From NCBI RefSeq assembly GCF_963259705.1, contig NC_081844.1:44943930-45007929 (forward strand): DNA of 64,000 nt. Direction: 5' to 3'. Source of the DNA: Myotis daubentonii. Its lineage: Eukaryota > Chordata > Mammalia > Chiroptera > Vespertilionidae. The translations under genes were made by a program, and so were the position numbers. Of the stretch, positions 11,880-23,014 are shown one piece after another (within the stretch, counting starts at the first letter, position 1; each line of letters starts with the position of its first letter). The notes under the pieces were generated by a model, which did no database searches, was not told the DNA's origin, and was given only the letters and a program-made list of their open reading frames with translations.

Positions 11880-12438
11880 TCTTTATTTCCACCCTTACCT
11901 CCAGTGTAGTCTAAGCAACATAGCCAGAGTGATGCTTTAGAAATATGTCTGATGACAATATTCTCTGCTGAAATTGTCCAGTGGCTTTACATCTTATTCA
12001 TGGTGGAATTCTTACAACTACCTACACAATCTGGCTCCCTGTTTTTCTGGAGGATGTCATCTAATATCCTCACGTTCTCTCATTCCACTCTAGCAACACT
12101 GGTCTTCTTACTATTTCCTACGTCTTGCAGGCATTTCAACAGTTTGTAATTGCTATTTCTACAACTGGATCTTTCAACTCTTTCAGTTCTTTATTCTAAT
12201 GTTATCTCTTCCAAGAATTTCTTTATGAACACTTTCATTTAACTTACAAAGATTTTAAAACATACAAAAGCAAAAGAGAGCAGTATTTGAACCTCTATAT
12301 ACATATTAATGAGGTATAAAAATTATTATCTCACAGTCCACCTTATTTCATCAATATTATCTTCTATTTCCCTGCACTAGACTGCAGATTATTCTCAAGA
12401 ATATGTCAGACATCATGTCATTCATAAGTATGCATATA

Positions 12439-12504
<66 letters not shown>

Positions 12505-12780
12505 TATTTATTCCATACCACCTAAATGTATACAGCTCACCCTAGGCAACACCCATTTCCTTTACTTGCTTTATTTTTCTCCATACCACTTAACATTACC
12601 TAATATTCTAATATCAATATATAACATTAATTCCTTATTTGGTTTATTTTTTGCTCAGTCTTTATTAGAATACAAGCTCCATGAGGAGTTTTAAATGTTT
12701 TATTCACTGATTGTTGTGATAATAACGGCATGTACAGGTGTTCAACAAACACTTGAATAAAATTTATTCTCTGGTGCTTA
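11880..12780 (+). repeat. L2-type LINE, 3' part, with internal (TA)n
   Basis: Collinear with L2 on the plus strand: 'ccagtggctttacatc', 'cacaatctggctccctg', 'ctcattccactctagc' and 'tcttccaagaatttc'. Beyond a microsatellite it continues with 'tgctttatttttctcca', 'agaatacaagctccatgagg' and 'gttcaacaaacacttgaat'. This is the longest L2 relic in the window. No intact frame. Confidence 0.65.
12432..12502. repeat. (TG)n(TA)n microsatellite
   Basis: About five TG units run into roughly 30 TA units. It interrupts the L2 relic. Confidence 0.97.
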
Positions 12781-12789
12781 AAAATATGT

Positions 12790-14063
12790 TATTTGTCTGT
12801 GGTCACGAAGATACAGTGGCCCTCGTAGCTACATATAAAATGTCATATACTCCCAAACGATGAATCTAACACTTGAGGAATAAATTACACACTGGTGGGG
12901 AATGGGGTTTACTTTGCATGACTCTTTCAAAGGCGGTGAATCACAAAGCATTTACTTCCTGGCATACTCAAAAGGTAAGCTTAAAATACTTTCAAAACAT
13001 TTGATAAAAACATTTGATAGATAATTTTGAACAAGGAACAATCAGTCACAGTCTAACAATACTGGCATGCACCTGCCTACAATTGCATTCATTAAACCTA
13101 CAGAGGAATGCATGCATGTGAAAATAGTGCTGCATTCACACCACAGGAAAAATAGATTTTTTGTTTTTTACAAATGTGCCCACTGGTATTAGCAATGAAT
13201 ACTAATAACATATCAGTACCCTGAAGTGACTAAATATATGCCAAAGTGTGCTTGCTGTTTCAATCATTTTAAATAATTTCAACAAATACAAGTATTTTAT
13301 AATGCATCTTTCATTCAGAGAGGTATTCTGCATAGTCTCCTCAAGGATTTATTTAAAATTGGCTTTTCTCTATTCTAATTTGTGCATAGCCTGGGGCTTA
13401 TTGTGAATTTCATGGTTGATTTTATTTTATATGAATGTCAAAATCATATAGTTTCTGTTCAGAACATTATTTCTGGCCTTATTATAACCTTTTGATTTTA
13501 TTTATTTTTGCTGCCCTTTTCTCAATATCTGCAATCCAGTTTTATTGCAACCAAGCAATCATGCTAGTGACTTTGAAAAACTAAGGAAATTGAGACTCAT
13601 TTTAGTTTCGACATAAGTAGTTTGAACCACAAAGGTAGGGTACTTTTTAAAACACTTGAGTGTCCATATGATCACATATAAAAAAAATGAATATAGGAAA
13701 TGACATAGTTCTGGAAGATAAAAGGATAGACAGTATTGTCCCTGGCTTGTTTCTGTTCAGAATGGCAGGTATGTGCTGGGAATACAGGCATCCTTGTCTC
13801 TCTTAATAACCAACTGTGTAATAGACAGCAGTGTTGGGCCCCTTGGTCCCATGTTCCCAAAGCAGAAGATGGTATCAAACCTTAGAACATCTTCTCATAA
13901 ATATTTTATATAATAGATATATTACCTTCAGATCTTGGCCAAAGGATTTGTTGCTCTGGAAAGTAGCTACATTTACAGCTTTTACTCTTTCCATGTCCTA
14001 CTATAAGGAATTAATAGAAGAGAGAGAGAGAAAAATACATAGTAATCTAAAAACAGTATAATT
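12790..14063. other. Unique AT-rich sequence
   Basis: No supported gene or repeat. Frames at 13672 and 13831 overlap on opposite strands and look like chance. Confidence 0.45.
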
Positions 14064-14077
14064 TTAGTACAATTTTA

Positions 14078-14122
14078 TTTTATTTTTTGTTAATTCTCAC
14101 TCAAGGATATTTTCCCATTGAC

Positions 14123-14169
<47 letters not shown>

Positions 14170-14293
14170 TGCCTCCTGCACTCACCCCAACATGGGCCAG
14201 GGATCAAACCCAGGTACATGCCCATGACCAGGAAATGAACCTTCAGAGCATGAGCTGACACTCTAACTACTGAACACACTGACCAAGGCCATC
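14078..14293 (-). mobile_element. Ves-type SINE with expanded (GA)n
   Basis: Minus-strand copy. The reversed TC-rich middle has become a (GA)n run at about 14126-14168, followed by 'gttgcctcctgcactc', 'gggatcaaacccaggtacat' and 'ctgaacacactgaccaagg'. Flanks ttagtacaattttat (14064) and ttagtaaaattttta (14294) form an imperfect target-site duplication. Confidence 0.82.
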
Positions 14294-14412
14294 TTAGTAA
14301 AATTTTTAAAGAGAGAAATTAATTTGGAGAGCTCAAAAATAACTTAGTAGAATGAAATTATATATTTAGATTGAAATAGACATTTCATTGTGGTAAAAAT
14401 CAATAGATTGTC

Positions 14413-14643
14413 AGCCTGTCCAACATGGCTCAGTGGTTGAGCATCGACCTATGAACCAGGAGGTCATGGTTCAATTCCTAATCAGGGCACATACCCGAAT
14501 TATGGGCTTGATCCCTAGTGTGGGGTGTGCAGGAGGCAACCAATTAATGTTTCTCCCTCGTCATTGATGTTTCTATCTCTCTCTCCCTCTCACTTCCTCT
14601 CTGAAATCAATAAAAATATATTTAAAATAATAATAATAGTAAT
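14413..14643 (+). mobile_element. Ves-type SINE
   Basis: Head 'catggctcagtggttgagca', B-box-like 'ggttcaattcc', TC-rich middle and 'aaatcaataaaaatatatt' tail with an (AAT)n extension. A perfect 11-base duplication, aatagattgtc, lies at 14402-14412 and 14644-14654. Confidence 0.93.
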
Positions 14644-14654
14644 AATAGATTGTC

Positions 14655-15662
14655 CAAATGATGCAAAAGTTGACTATCCCTACAGTCTTGGGTATTGCAT
14701 AGAGGCAAAACTCTGAATAATGAATGGAAAGGATAAAATTTTATCAAATGGAAAAAAATTAATATCCTATGAAATGATATTTCCAAATTTTATGACTCAA
14801 AGAATTAGTTTTAATTTACTATGTATACTTTATGTGTATGAATTCAAATCACAGAGCAAAGTAAGAACTTTAAAATAACTCAACAAGTTGAGTCTAAAAT
14901 CTATAAGGACCTGTAACAGGAACATTTTTTGTCCAAAGAGTATGCAATTAAACAAGTTTTAATTTATGAATTTACAAGTATTTATTATCCATCTAAAATA
15001 ACCTTGTCACTGTGATAAGCAATAGGAATATAATAAGTGAATAGAATAAAGTCCCTTTTCCCCACATTTTTCCAGTGGGAGAAGAGCACTATATATGAAA
15101 TAGTTTCAATAATATGTGCCATGAGAAGTAATGCAAATTATAATGAGATTGTGAACCAAGTTGTGCATTTTGGTGGGGAACATATAACAAATAACATTTA
15201 ACAAACTATTCTGAAAAATAACATGTGTAACTGAAAATTTAAGTTTAAGCAGAGTTCATCATGCAGTTCGATACGTTAGGAACATTCTACTATAGAGAAA
15301 AGCATGTAACTGAAGATCCAGAAGGATGAAGATGTTTAGGAACACATACTTCAAATATTTGTTTTTATAAGTAATGCATCAAAAAATATTCTTTCCCTGA
15401 ATTTTATTATTTACTATTTACAGATTCCTTAAAGTGGAGAGATATAGACAATTCTAAGACTTATTAATATTGTACTTGTTACTACTGATATTACATATTG
15501 TTTTCCATGACCCTTTAGTTATAGTCCTTTGGTGCAATGTTTACATGACACAACTTTTTGTTTAAATTTCAATACTGCAAATAAAAAGTTGTTATCATAA
15601 TTCTTTTTATTCTGTCAGAAATCTGTTCTTTGCATATGAAAAGTTGTAAGTTTGTCTCCTTA
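14655..15662. other. Unique AT-rich sequence
   Basis: No gene or nameable repeat seen. Confidence 0.45.
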
Positions 15663-15957
15663 TCTATATATATATAAAAGTCTAAGTGACTGTTTGACCA
15701 TTCAACCATTTGACCGGTAGCTATGATGCACACTGATCAGGGGGCAGATGCTCAATGCACAGGCATGGAAACATGGAACAGACTGATGAATCTCAGAGGG
15801 AAGGGGAAGTGGGGAGGGGGGAGGGGGAGAAGAGATTAACCAAAGATCTTATATACATACTAGAGGCCCAGGGCACGGATCCGTGCACCAGTGGGGTCTG
15901 GCACAGGCCAGGCCAAGGGACCCCAGTGGTGCACAAATCTGTGCACTGGTCCTCTAG
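15663..15957 (+). mobile_element. Chimeric HeliBat-type Helitron with L1 piece
   Basis: The 5' end 'tctatatatatataaaag' follows an A; the 3' end 'gtgcactggtcctctag' is followed by T. This is the A/T target and CTAG end of Helitrons. The first 90 bases contain the HeliBat motif 'gaccggtagctatgatgcac'. Bases 15755-15858 instead resemble an L1 3'UTR ('gattaaccaaagatctta'). Bases 15859-15957 hold two Helitron 3' termini facing each other. No Rep/helicase gene, so it is non-autonomous. Confidence 0.85.
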
Positions 15958-16120
15958 TCATTTATAATTACTTATATATGTAGATTTGTGTCTTTTTTTA
16001 TCATCTTAGAATTTAGAGAGACCTTTTAAATTAAGATCTATATATTTCAGCAAAATTTTTAAATTATTCTTTCATTATTATATCTCCATTAGTTTCTCTA
16101 ACTACTTCTAGGAATTCTTA

Positions 16121-16530
16121 TATTTATTTTTTAATTCTTTATTGTTTAAAGTATTACAAATAGTATTACATATGTCTCTTTTTTCCACCATTGACCTCTT
16201 CCTGGCCACCCCCACCCCCGGCACATGCCCTCACCTCCCTAGTGTCTGTGTTCTTTAATTATGTTTATATGTATGCATATAAGTCCTTTGGTTGATCTCT
16301 TATTCCCCATCCTCTCCCCTGCCTTCCCTCTGAAGTTTGACAGTCTGTTTGATGCTTCTCTATCTCTGGATCTACTTTTGTTCATCAGTTTATGTTGTTT
16401 ATTATTTTCTACAAATGAGTGTGATCATGTGATATTTATCTTTCTCTGACTGGCTTATTTTGCTTAGCATAATACTCTCCATGTCCATCCATGCTGTTGA
16501 GAATGTTAAAGAGTTCTTTCTTTTTATTTA
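16121..16530 (-). mobile_element. L1 3' end fragment
   Basis: Reverse of a bat L1 tail: 'taattctttattg' (poly(A) side), 'catataagtcctttggttga', 'tctctggatctacttttgtt', 'gactggcttattttgcttag', 'ccatccatgctgttg'. It is about 410 bases of 3'UTR and ORF2 end, collinear with 37845-38240 but more diverged. It stops just before a Helitron end and does not resume beyond it. Confidence 0.85.
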
Positions 16531-16535
16531 AATAA

Positions 16536-16938
16536 CTAGAGACCCAGCGCACAAAATCGTTCACGGGTAGGGTCCCTAGGCCTAGCCTGTGATCAGGGCC
16601 ACCTCCCGCCCATTCACCAGTCTCCAGCCCTGCCCCACCACCAACACCCATCCCAGTTTCCAGTGGTTCCCCATTCACCACCCAGAAATCAGAGCCTTTT
16701 GGCTGGGGGGAAAGACTAAGAGGTCAGTCATTCTGCCCGGGGAAGGGACTAAGAGGTCAGACCCAAGTCCGCCCTGCCGCCAATACCCTTCCTGGTTCCC
16801 CGTGGTTCCCCAATCACCATCTGGCGATTAGAGCCTGCTGGCTATGGGGAGGGACTGAGAGGTGGTCGATGCATCTCATAGCAGCTGGTCGTTCTGGTCA
16901 TGACGCTGTTATGGTTGCTGTTCTTTTATTATATAGGA
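16536..16938 (-). mobile_element. HeliBat-type Helitron, first of a tandem pair
   Basis: Read on the minus strand it starts TCCTATATAATAAAAGAAC (at 16938) and ends with a hairpin and CTAG (plus strand 'ctagagacccagcgcac' at 16536). The interior is GC-rich and has no replication-protein frame. Its 5' end touches the 3' end of the next Helitron without any spacer. Confidence 0.85.
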
Positions 16939-17202
16939 GTAGAGGCCCAGTGCATGAAATTCGTGCACTGTGCAGGGGGTGGGGGGTCCGCTCAGCCCAG
17001 CCTGCCCCCTCTCACAGTCCGGGATCCCTCAGGAGATGTCCTACTGATGGTCTCGCAGCCACCAGGGCTCAAGGCTGCCTGAGCCCAAGGGTGCCTGAGC
17101 CCCAGGCCTCACAGCTGCTGTGGCTTTGTTTGGATGGACGTCCGGATGGATGTCCAGAAGACGTCTGCCCTAATTAGCATATTACCCTTCTATTAGTATA
17201 GA
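16939..17202 (-). mobile_element. HeliBat-type Helitron, second of a tandem pair
   Basis: The plus strand begins 'gtagaggcccagtgcatg' (one base off the usual ctagaggccc) and the hairpin 'gtgcatgaaattcgtgcac' follows. The other end 'gcatattacccttctattag' is the reversed HeliBat 5' end. Non-autonomous, 264 bases. Confidence 0.85.
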
Positions 17203-20200
17203 TAGTTCTCCAGAATCTGTCCTTGAATGCACTATTTTTTACTCTTTATTTTATATGGCTTTCTTTTTAGTCTATGACATTTTTTCCATTCACAATGTTT
17301 GCTTAGATATTGTTATTTCTGCCTCTAATAGCCTTTGGGCTACAATTAAGTCTCTTTGAAAATTTGTTGCTATTTTTGTTAAAGTTCTTTTCTTTTGAGT
17401 TTTAACAGCATCCTTCTTTGCTTATTTCCAATTTGGTTTTTCTCATCCTCCTTACTGAATATCTTTACTCTTTACATAGACATTTTTCTTCAACCATCTT
17501 AAAATATCTGTAAAAGTCTAGTATTTGGCATCTCTTGGTCAGTGACAGAGTAGTTTCATAGGAATGAATTACTTTTTCTGATCTTGTAAACATAATCAAA
17601 AGTTTAATAAATTAGTACCTCTCTTATGAGGCTTGGGTAGGAAGCCTCTATTTCAAGATTTCTCAGTGCAAAACTAGAGTCTTCTATCGCTGTAAGACAG
17701 GGGAGCAAATTAGTCCTCCAATGAACTTTCCTGTGGTCTTCCTGAATGAATAAGATTTAAGGCCACTCCCACAATTCATCAACAGTAAATAGCCTATGCC
17801 CATGGCTTCTAATTTGCAGTGGTCCCTCAACTGTCATGTGGTGCCAGGATAATGGACTTTTTTGGTCTTCAAGAAACTGGAAGAACTCAGCCTCTTCAGA
17901 TGTATCTTCATGCTCCACATTATGGTCTTGATTGGTTGCCTTTGTAGGGAACATATGAAGAATAAGGTATATAAGAGTTGGGCAGAACCTAAACCAAGAT
18001 TACATTCTTTTTAAAAGATAACATTAACAGCTAGTTATTTCATGTTTCTTTTCTTTTTCCCCTTTCTCCTTTTTTATCTGGTTGTGGGGTTACAGACAAA
18101 TAATTAAGCACATAATGAGGCCTGTTGGAGAGGGGACATTCTCAAAGATTGAGTCTAAGAGTGAAGAGACAGTTTTCTGGGCTATCCCAAGTTAGGACCT
18201 GCAAGGACCTCATAGATCTCTTCCCAACCAGGTGGTTCCCAATGCACAGATATTTTGCTGAAAATTCCAAATAGCACTACACAGCATTTGGAAATGTTTG
18301 CAAAGAGAAAAATGCTACAATATCCTGCTTCAAGGTAGTTGGGTCTTTTCTTTACCTGCTAACGTTCATCTAGGTTTTTCTTTGCCTCCACATCTTCACC
18401 TACGTTTATGTGATTAGAAGAACCTCTGTTCATTTTAACATCTCAGAAATCAGGATGTATCTAATGGTCTCTTCCAGCCAGATAACACTCTTGACATAAT
18501 TATCTTTGCCCAAGCACAGGGAGATGTTGGTTGTAGTTGTTCATCTCATCATCTCTCCATTTGAGGCAAAGTCATCTTTGTTACTATGCACATTTCATTG
18601 CTGTTCAAAAAAATCTTCAAAAACGTTCACTGTGTCTCAGCCTCAAAACAAAAAGTTGTTGTGTATGCAGAGAACATCAAGCAGAGCAATAGGAAATAAA
18701 TTTGATATTTGTGGAACAAATACTCATTGTTGTAGGAATGGTCTCCAATCCATATTCCAAAGCAACAGCCTATGCTCTAAATGCTCTAAATGAGATTAAA
18801 TGCTCTAAATGGGATTAAAGGAAAGAAAACACTCACAGAGCAGTTGTGTTTTGTCACCGGATGACTTCAAAAGAATAGGCAATTACACACCGTGTAATGT
18901 AAGTGAAGGGATATATGTAAGAGTGTTCCGGTAACTCTAAAGGAGCTCCTTCAATAAGTACAGAATAAAAAATTGAAAATGTTAAAAAGAAAAGATTGGG
19001 TCTAATGGCTTAGGTAGAATAAATCTTTCCATTAATGCTTATTGTGTTAGAGGGGTCAGTTGCTTTCTCAGGTTTTAAGATAATTGCTCCCAGTAGCTGT
19101 TCTCGACTAAATTAAACAAAGATATAAATTTCAGAGTGTAATAATGATAATAAATAAAACAATATAAATCCAATATGTTTTATTTTCTGTTGCTGCAAGT
19201 CTATACTACAGCCTGAAGTTATTATTTGTTATAACTTTTTGGTTATTATTTTCACAACCCTCTTTTGTGTTTTGATTCAACAATAAGAATTTATGCAGGA
19301 ATATGCAATTGCTTCATTTAGCTACAAATAAAACTAAAGTGCTTTCATAACTACATAATAGTTGAAATGGGAATGATAATCAAAATGAGAATGACATATA
19401 TCGAAAAGAATAAAAGCTCAAATGTAAATGAGTTTGTGCAACTTAAAACACTCTGCTTATAATGAGTCATAAAAAGAAAAATAATCAAGGTTCAAGTAGA
19501 GTAGCTGCTCCTTATTTCCAGCAGATTGTGTAACTTCATAGTTTGTGCTTCTATTTATTGAGCAGCATAAATATTCACATAGGTGTCTATTAATATTCAT
19601 ATAAAATTGAAGAATTTCCTTTGATTTTATATTAAATTATATGGATATTTATTTAAATTCTGAAAATGTATTGAGAGAAAAATACAATATTGTCATAGCC
19701 ACATAAAGTATATTTGAGATATTATGTATTAATCGGATATGGAGGAAATTATATGGGATGTTTTATTTTTAATGTTGAAAATCAAGTAATTGACAGTCAA
19801 CAGGCTTTAATCAAAGTATTATTTTAGTCAGTGAGCACATAGGGACATGACTTGCATTTTCTGTGAACTGTAACCACTCAGATATGATATAGACCAATTT
19901 ATAATATTACAAACTATAAAAAATCATAATGGAAACTTGCGGGATGGAAGTTAATCCTACTCTAATATCAGTGTTATAAAAGGTCTTATATATAATTATT
20001 ATATTTTATTATGTTTTATATTGTATTGTAAAATATTTAAACTAGTATTTAGTTCATAATCTAGTAATATTTAATTAGATAATCAGATAACATGTAATAT
20101 ATAAAAATTTAATCTGAAAACATTTAAATTTTATTTCTTCAGAATAAGATGAACTACTGTAAAATGATGGTTAACAACTGAATGTAATACTATAAATGTG

Positions 20201-20574
20201 AAACAAGTTCTTTTTGACACTGAATCATGCATTAAATATTTGCCGAAGATTTGAGCTGTGGGGTGTAGATGTGAATAAAACATTTGAACCACCGTTTGAA
20301 CCAACTTCCCAACACTCTGCCCTTGAACTTACTCCTGCGGGAAATCTTGTTGATGGGATTTGGCCTAGAGAAGAAAGAATGCCCTGGAATAATATTCTAC
20401 AAAATAAGTGAAAAACTTTCAGGTACAATAATGAATCTTAAGGACACAATGTATCCTAGAGCAACATAACAAGATTCTACAATCTGAAGCACAACTACAG
20501 ATTAAAAAGGCTACCTTTCTGCACTCAAAAAGGGAGTGTACGTCAAGTGGAGGAAAATAAATTGAGTCAAGAAG
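17203..20574. other. Unique sequence, no gene seen
   Basis: 3.4 kb of unassigned, mostly AT-rich DNA. A small tandem of about 20 bases (tgctctaaatg followed by gattaaa) lies at 18771-18821. Frames up to 95 codons (18506-18793) carry nothing recognisable. A pair of overlapping opposite-strand frames at 20214-20428 is also unconvincing. Confidence 0.45.
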
Positions 20575-21075
20575 AGCGATATCAGCAAGATGGCCAAATA
20601 AGAGTTTCCAGTACCTATCCTCTCACAGAAACATTATTTAAACAACCATCGATGTAAAAAAAAAAAAAAATACATTTACAAGAGCTAAGGAAACCAGGGG
20701 AGAGATTCCAGCACCTAGATGGAGCACAAAATTAAGAAAAGATGCTTTGAAGACGGTGGGAAAGGAAGTTTTTCATCACCCAGGTCACTCACCCCTTCCT
20801 CAAAACCGGACATCACACTGCAGAGAGAGAACCTTCTTGTGTGGGAGAGTAAAGTGAACTCCCAACTTTGCCTTGGACCCAAACACCAGGCCTTCGTCAA
20901 TGAACGCAGTGGTAGGCAGGCTCCCCTGGCCTCAGGCTCTGTCTGCCTCAGTGCCAGGACAGCTCCCACAGACCCAGACGCCAGGCCGTCCCCAACATCA
21001 GGCGCCCTCTGCAGCACAAAGTTTCAACCTCACCCCATTGCCAAAAAGCTCAGTCTGTTTCCTGTACAATAGATC
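20575..21075 (+). mobile_element. L1 5'UTR-like fragment
   Basis: It opens with 'agcgatatcagcaagatggcc' type sequence and continues with 'gtttccagtacctatcctc', 'cacagaaacattatt' and 'gagattccagcacctagatg'. These are features I associate with mammalian L1 5'UTRs. It has a poly(A) run at 20656-20670. GC is higher than the flanks. The 117-codon frame inside is not ORF1. The rest of the element is missing. Confidence 0.5.
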
Positions 21076-21079
21076 CATG

Positions 21080-22740
21080 GATCAAATTAATTATACTTTC
21101 TGCATTAGAATGTAGAACAGCATTGTTTATTGTTATATGGCCTATTTTTTTCCTATCCCATTGCAATTCCTTGTGGAAAATTTATGAAAGATATAATAAT
21201 ACCTCTTAAGTGATAGTGTTGAAATTTAATTTCTTGTGTATAATGATAGTGTAATTATGGAGTACATTATTTCTATGTGCTTTGGGCAAAAAAAAAAAAA
21301 AAATCAGGTAAGGTTTTAGAGTGTTGGAAAAAAATAAACTTTATTGCCAAATGTAAATATAAAGTTACATGTGGTATTACCGAAACCAAAATACCTTAAC
21401 ATTAGGAAAACAACACATCAACCACTGGTTGACATTTCTGTATTCGTTAGATAGAGTGATGTACGCCACTGAATAAGCCCTGAGATCTCAAAAAACAAAC
21501 GTTTACTGCTGGATCATTTGAGAGTCCCAAGTGGGTCTGGGGGTTCTCCTTTGCTGCTCTTCTGCAACTCAGGGATGCAGGCTGCATCTTTGCAGAAGTG
21601 GCAGCACCTCAAAGCACTTTTCTGGAAACCCAAAGAGAGAGGAGGTATCCCCAAAACTCACAAGGGTAACTCTTAAATGGCAAGGACCCCATCACAGGGT
21701 CCCAATCTAAGCTAAGGGAGGCTGGGAAAAGTCTTGTATTTAAAGTTGGAAGAGGACATGGGCCAGAGCATAGCATTTTTTCTTGTACAGTTACATTCCT
21801 AACAAATGAATGTCCCAACTTACTATGAAATATTGTAATATTATAATTGTTTGATTCTGTGACACTTCACATGAAGTTTTGAATTGGTAAAGTATAAATC
21901 TTGGCAAAAAAAATATCTTCTACAGCCTAGAAACTAAAATTAGAGTGATTTCAACAATATTTTTGAAAGGTATTATTAACTCTGACTTGTGAGTGTGGCA
22001 GAGTGTATAAACAGTGTCACTTCATAACTGAGCATTTCAAGGCATTTAAAGTACTTATGAGTATTTTGTACTAACTATAAATTTCAGAGTTCCTAAAAGT
22101 TTATGCAATTATTCTTTGTACCATCAGCAATTTGTATATATCAGATACTAAATCCAGCCTCAGCATATTGCATTTTTATAGGTTTCAGCAGCTGAATTGT
22201 CCTCATTAAATTAATCTTCCTAAGCATTTTCACATTTGACTATCCTGTGAAGATATACAGAAAGTTTCTTTGGACTTCAGACTTTTCACATTATTTACAA
22301 CTATAATAGCCCTACTTTTCATGAAATTCTCTTTTTCTAAAGTAGCACTTTTTTTCATGTTGTTTGATCTACCAAATAGCTTTTTTCTTTAAAAAAAAAT
22401 GTTTTTCCTGTAACAAAACATTACTCTTTTTCATTATAGAAAATACAGAGTAGGAGAAGAAAATGGTAATTACCTATGATCTCTCAGACCAAAATATTCA
22501 GTATTATTATGCTGTTTTTATCCTACCAATCACATATATGTGTATAGATATTCACCTACACTCATTTTTGTTTTTGCAGAAAATTGACAAAATGCAACTT
22601 CCAGATGCCTTTTGTCTAAAGCTTACATTTTAAGACAAAAAATATCCAGTGAAAAAGTAGGAGGAAAAATTAAGTCTAATATATTTAAATCATTTTGTGT
22701 CTGTCTTCACTTTAAGGTGGAATTCCACTAGTAGATTAAG
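21080..22740. other. Unique sequence
   Basis: No supported gene. Contains an A-run at 21289-21303 and several short T-runs. Confidence 0.45.
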
Positions 22741-22752
22741 ACAGCACCTCTG

Positions 22753-23004
22753 GTCCTAGCTGGTTTGGTTCAGTGGATAGAGCATCGGCCTGTAGACCAA
22801 AGGGTCTAGGGTTGGATTCCGGTCAAGGGCATGTGCCTTGGTTGCAGGCTCTTCCCCAGCCAGAGCCCTGGTTGGGGCTCATGGAGCAGGCAACCAGTCG
22901 TTCCTCTCACATCAATGTTTCTCTCTGTCTTTTTCTCTCTGTTCCATTCTCCTTAAAAATCAATGGAAAAATATCCCTGGGTGGGAATCAATAACAACAA
23001 AAAA
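22753..23004 (+). mobile_element. Ves-related SINE, longer subtype
   Basis: Head 'tggtttggttcagtggatag' and B-box-like 'ggttggattccgg', then an extra internal stretch ('agagccctggttggggctc') not present in the other copies, then 'tcacatcaatgtttctctc'. Flanks agcacctctg (22743) and agcatctctg (23005) form a 10-base duplication with one mismatch. Confidence 0.9.
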
Positions 23005-23014
23005 AGCATCTCTG

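Noticed and set aside
12440..12694. 84-codon frame starting in the (TA)n tract
   Set aside because: The YI repeat is translated microsatellite followed by L2 relic.
20214..20469. Overlapping frames on both strands as a small exon
   Set aside because: Frames on both strands argue for chance; no recognisable protein.
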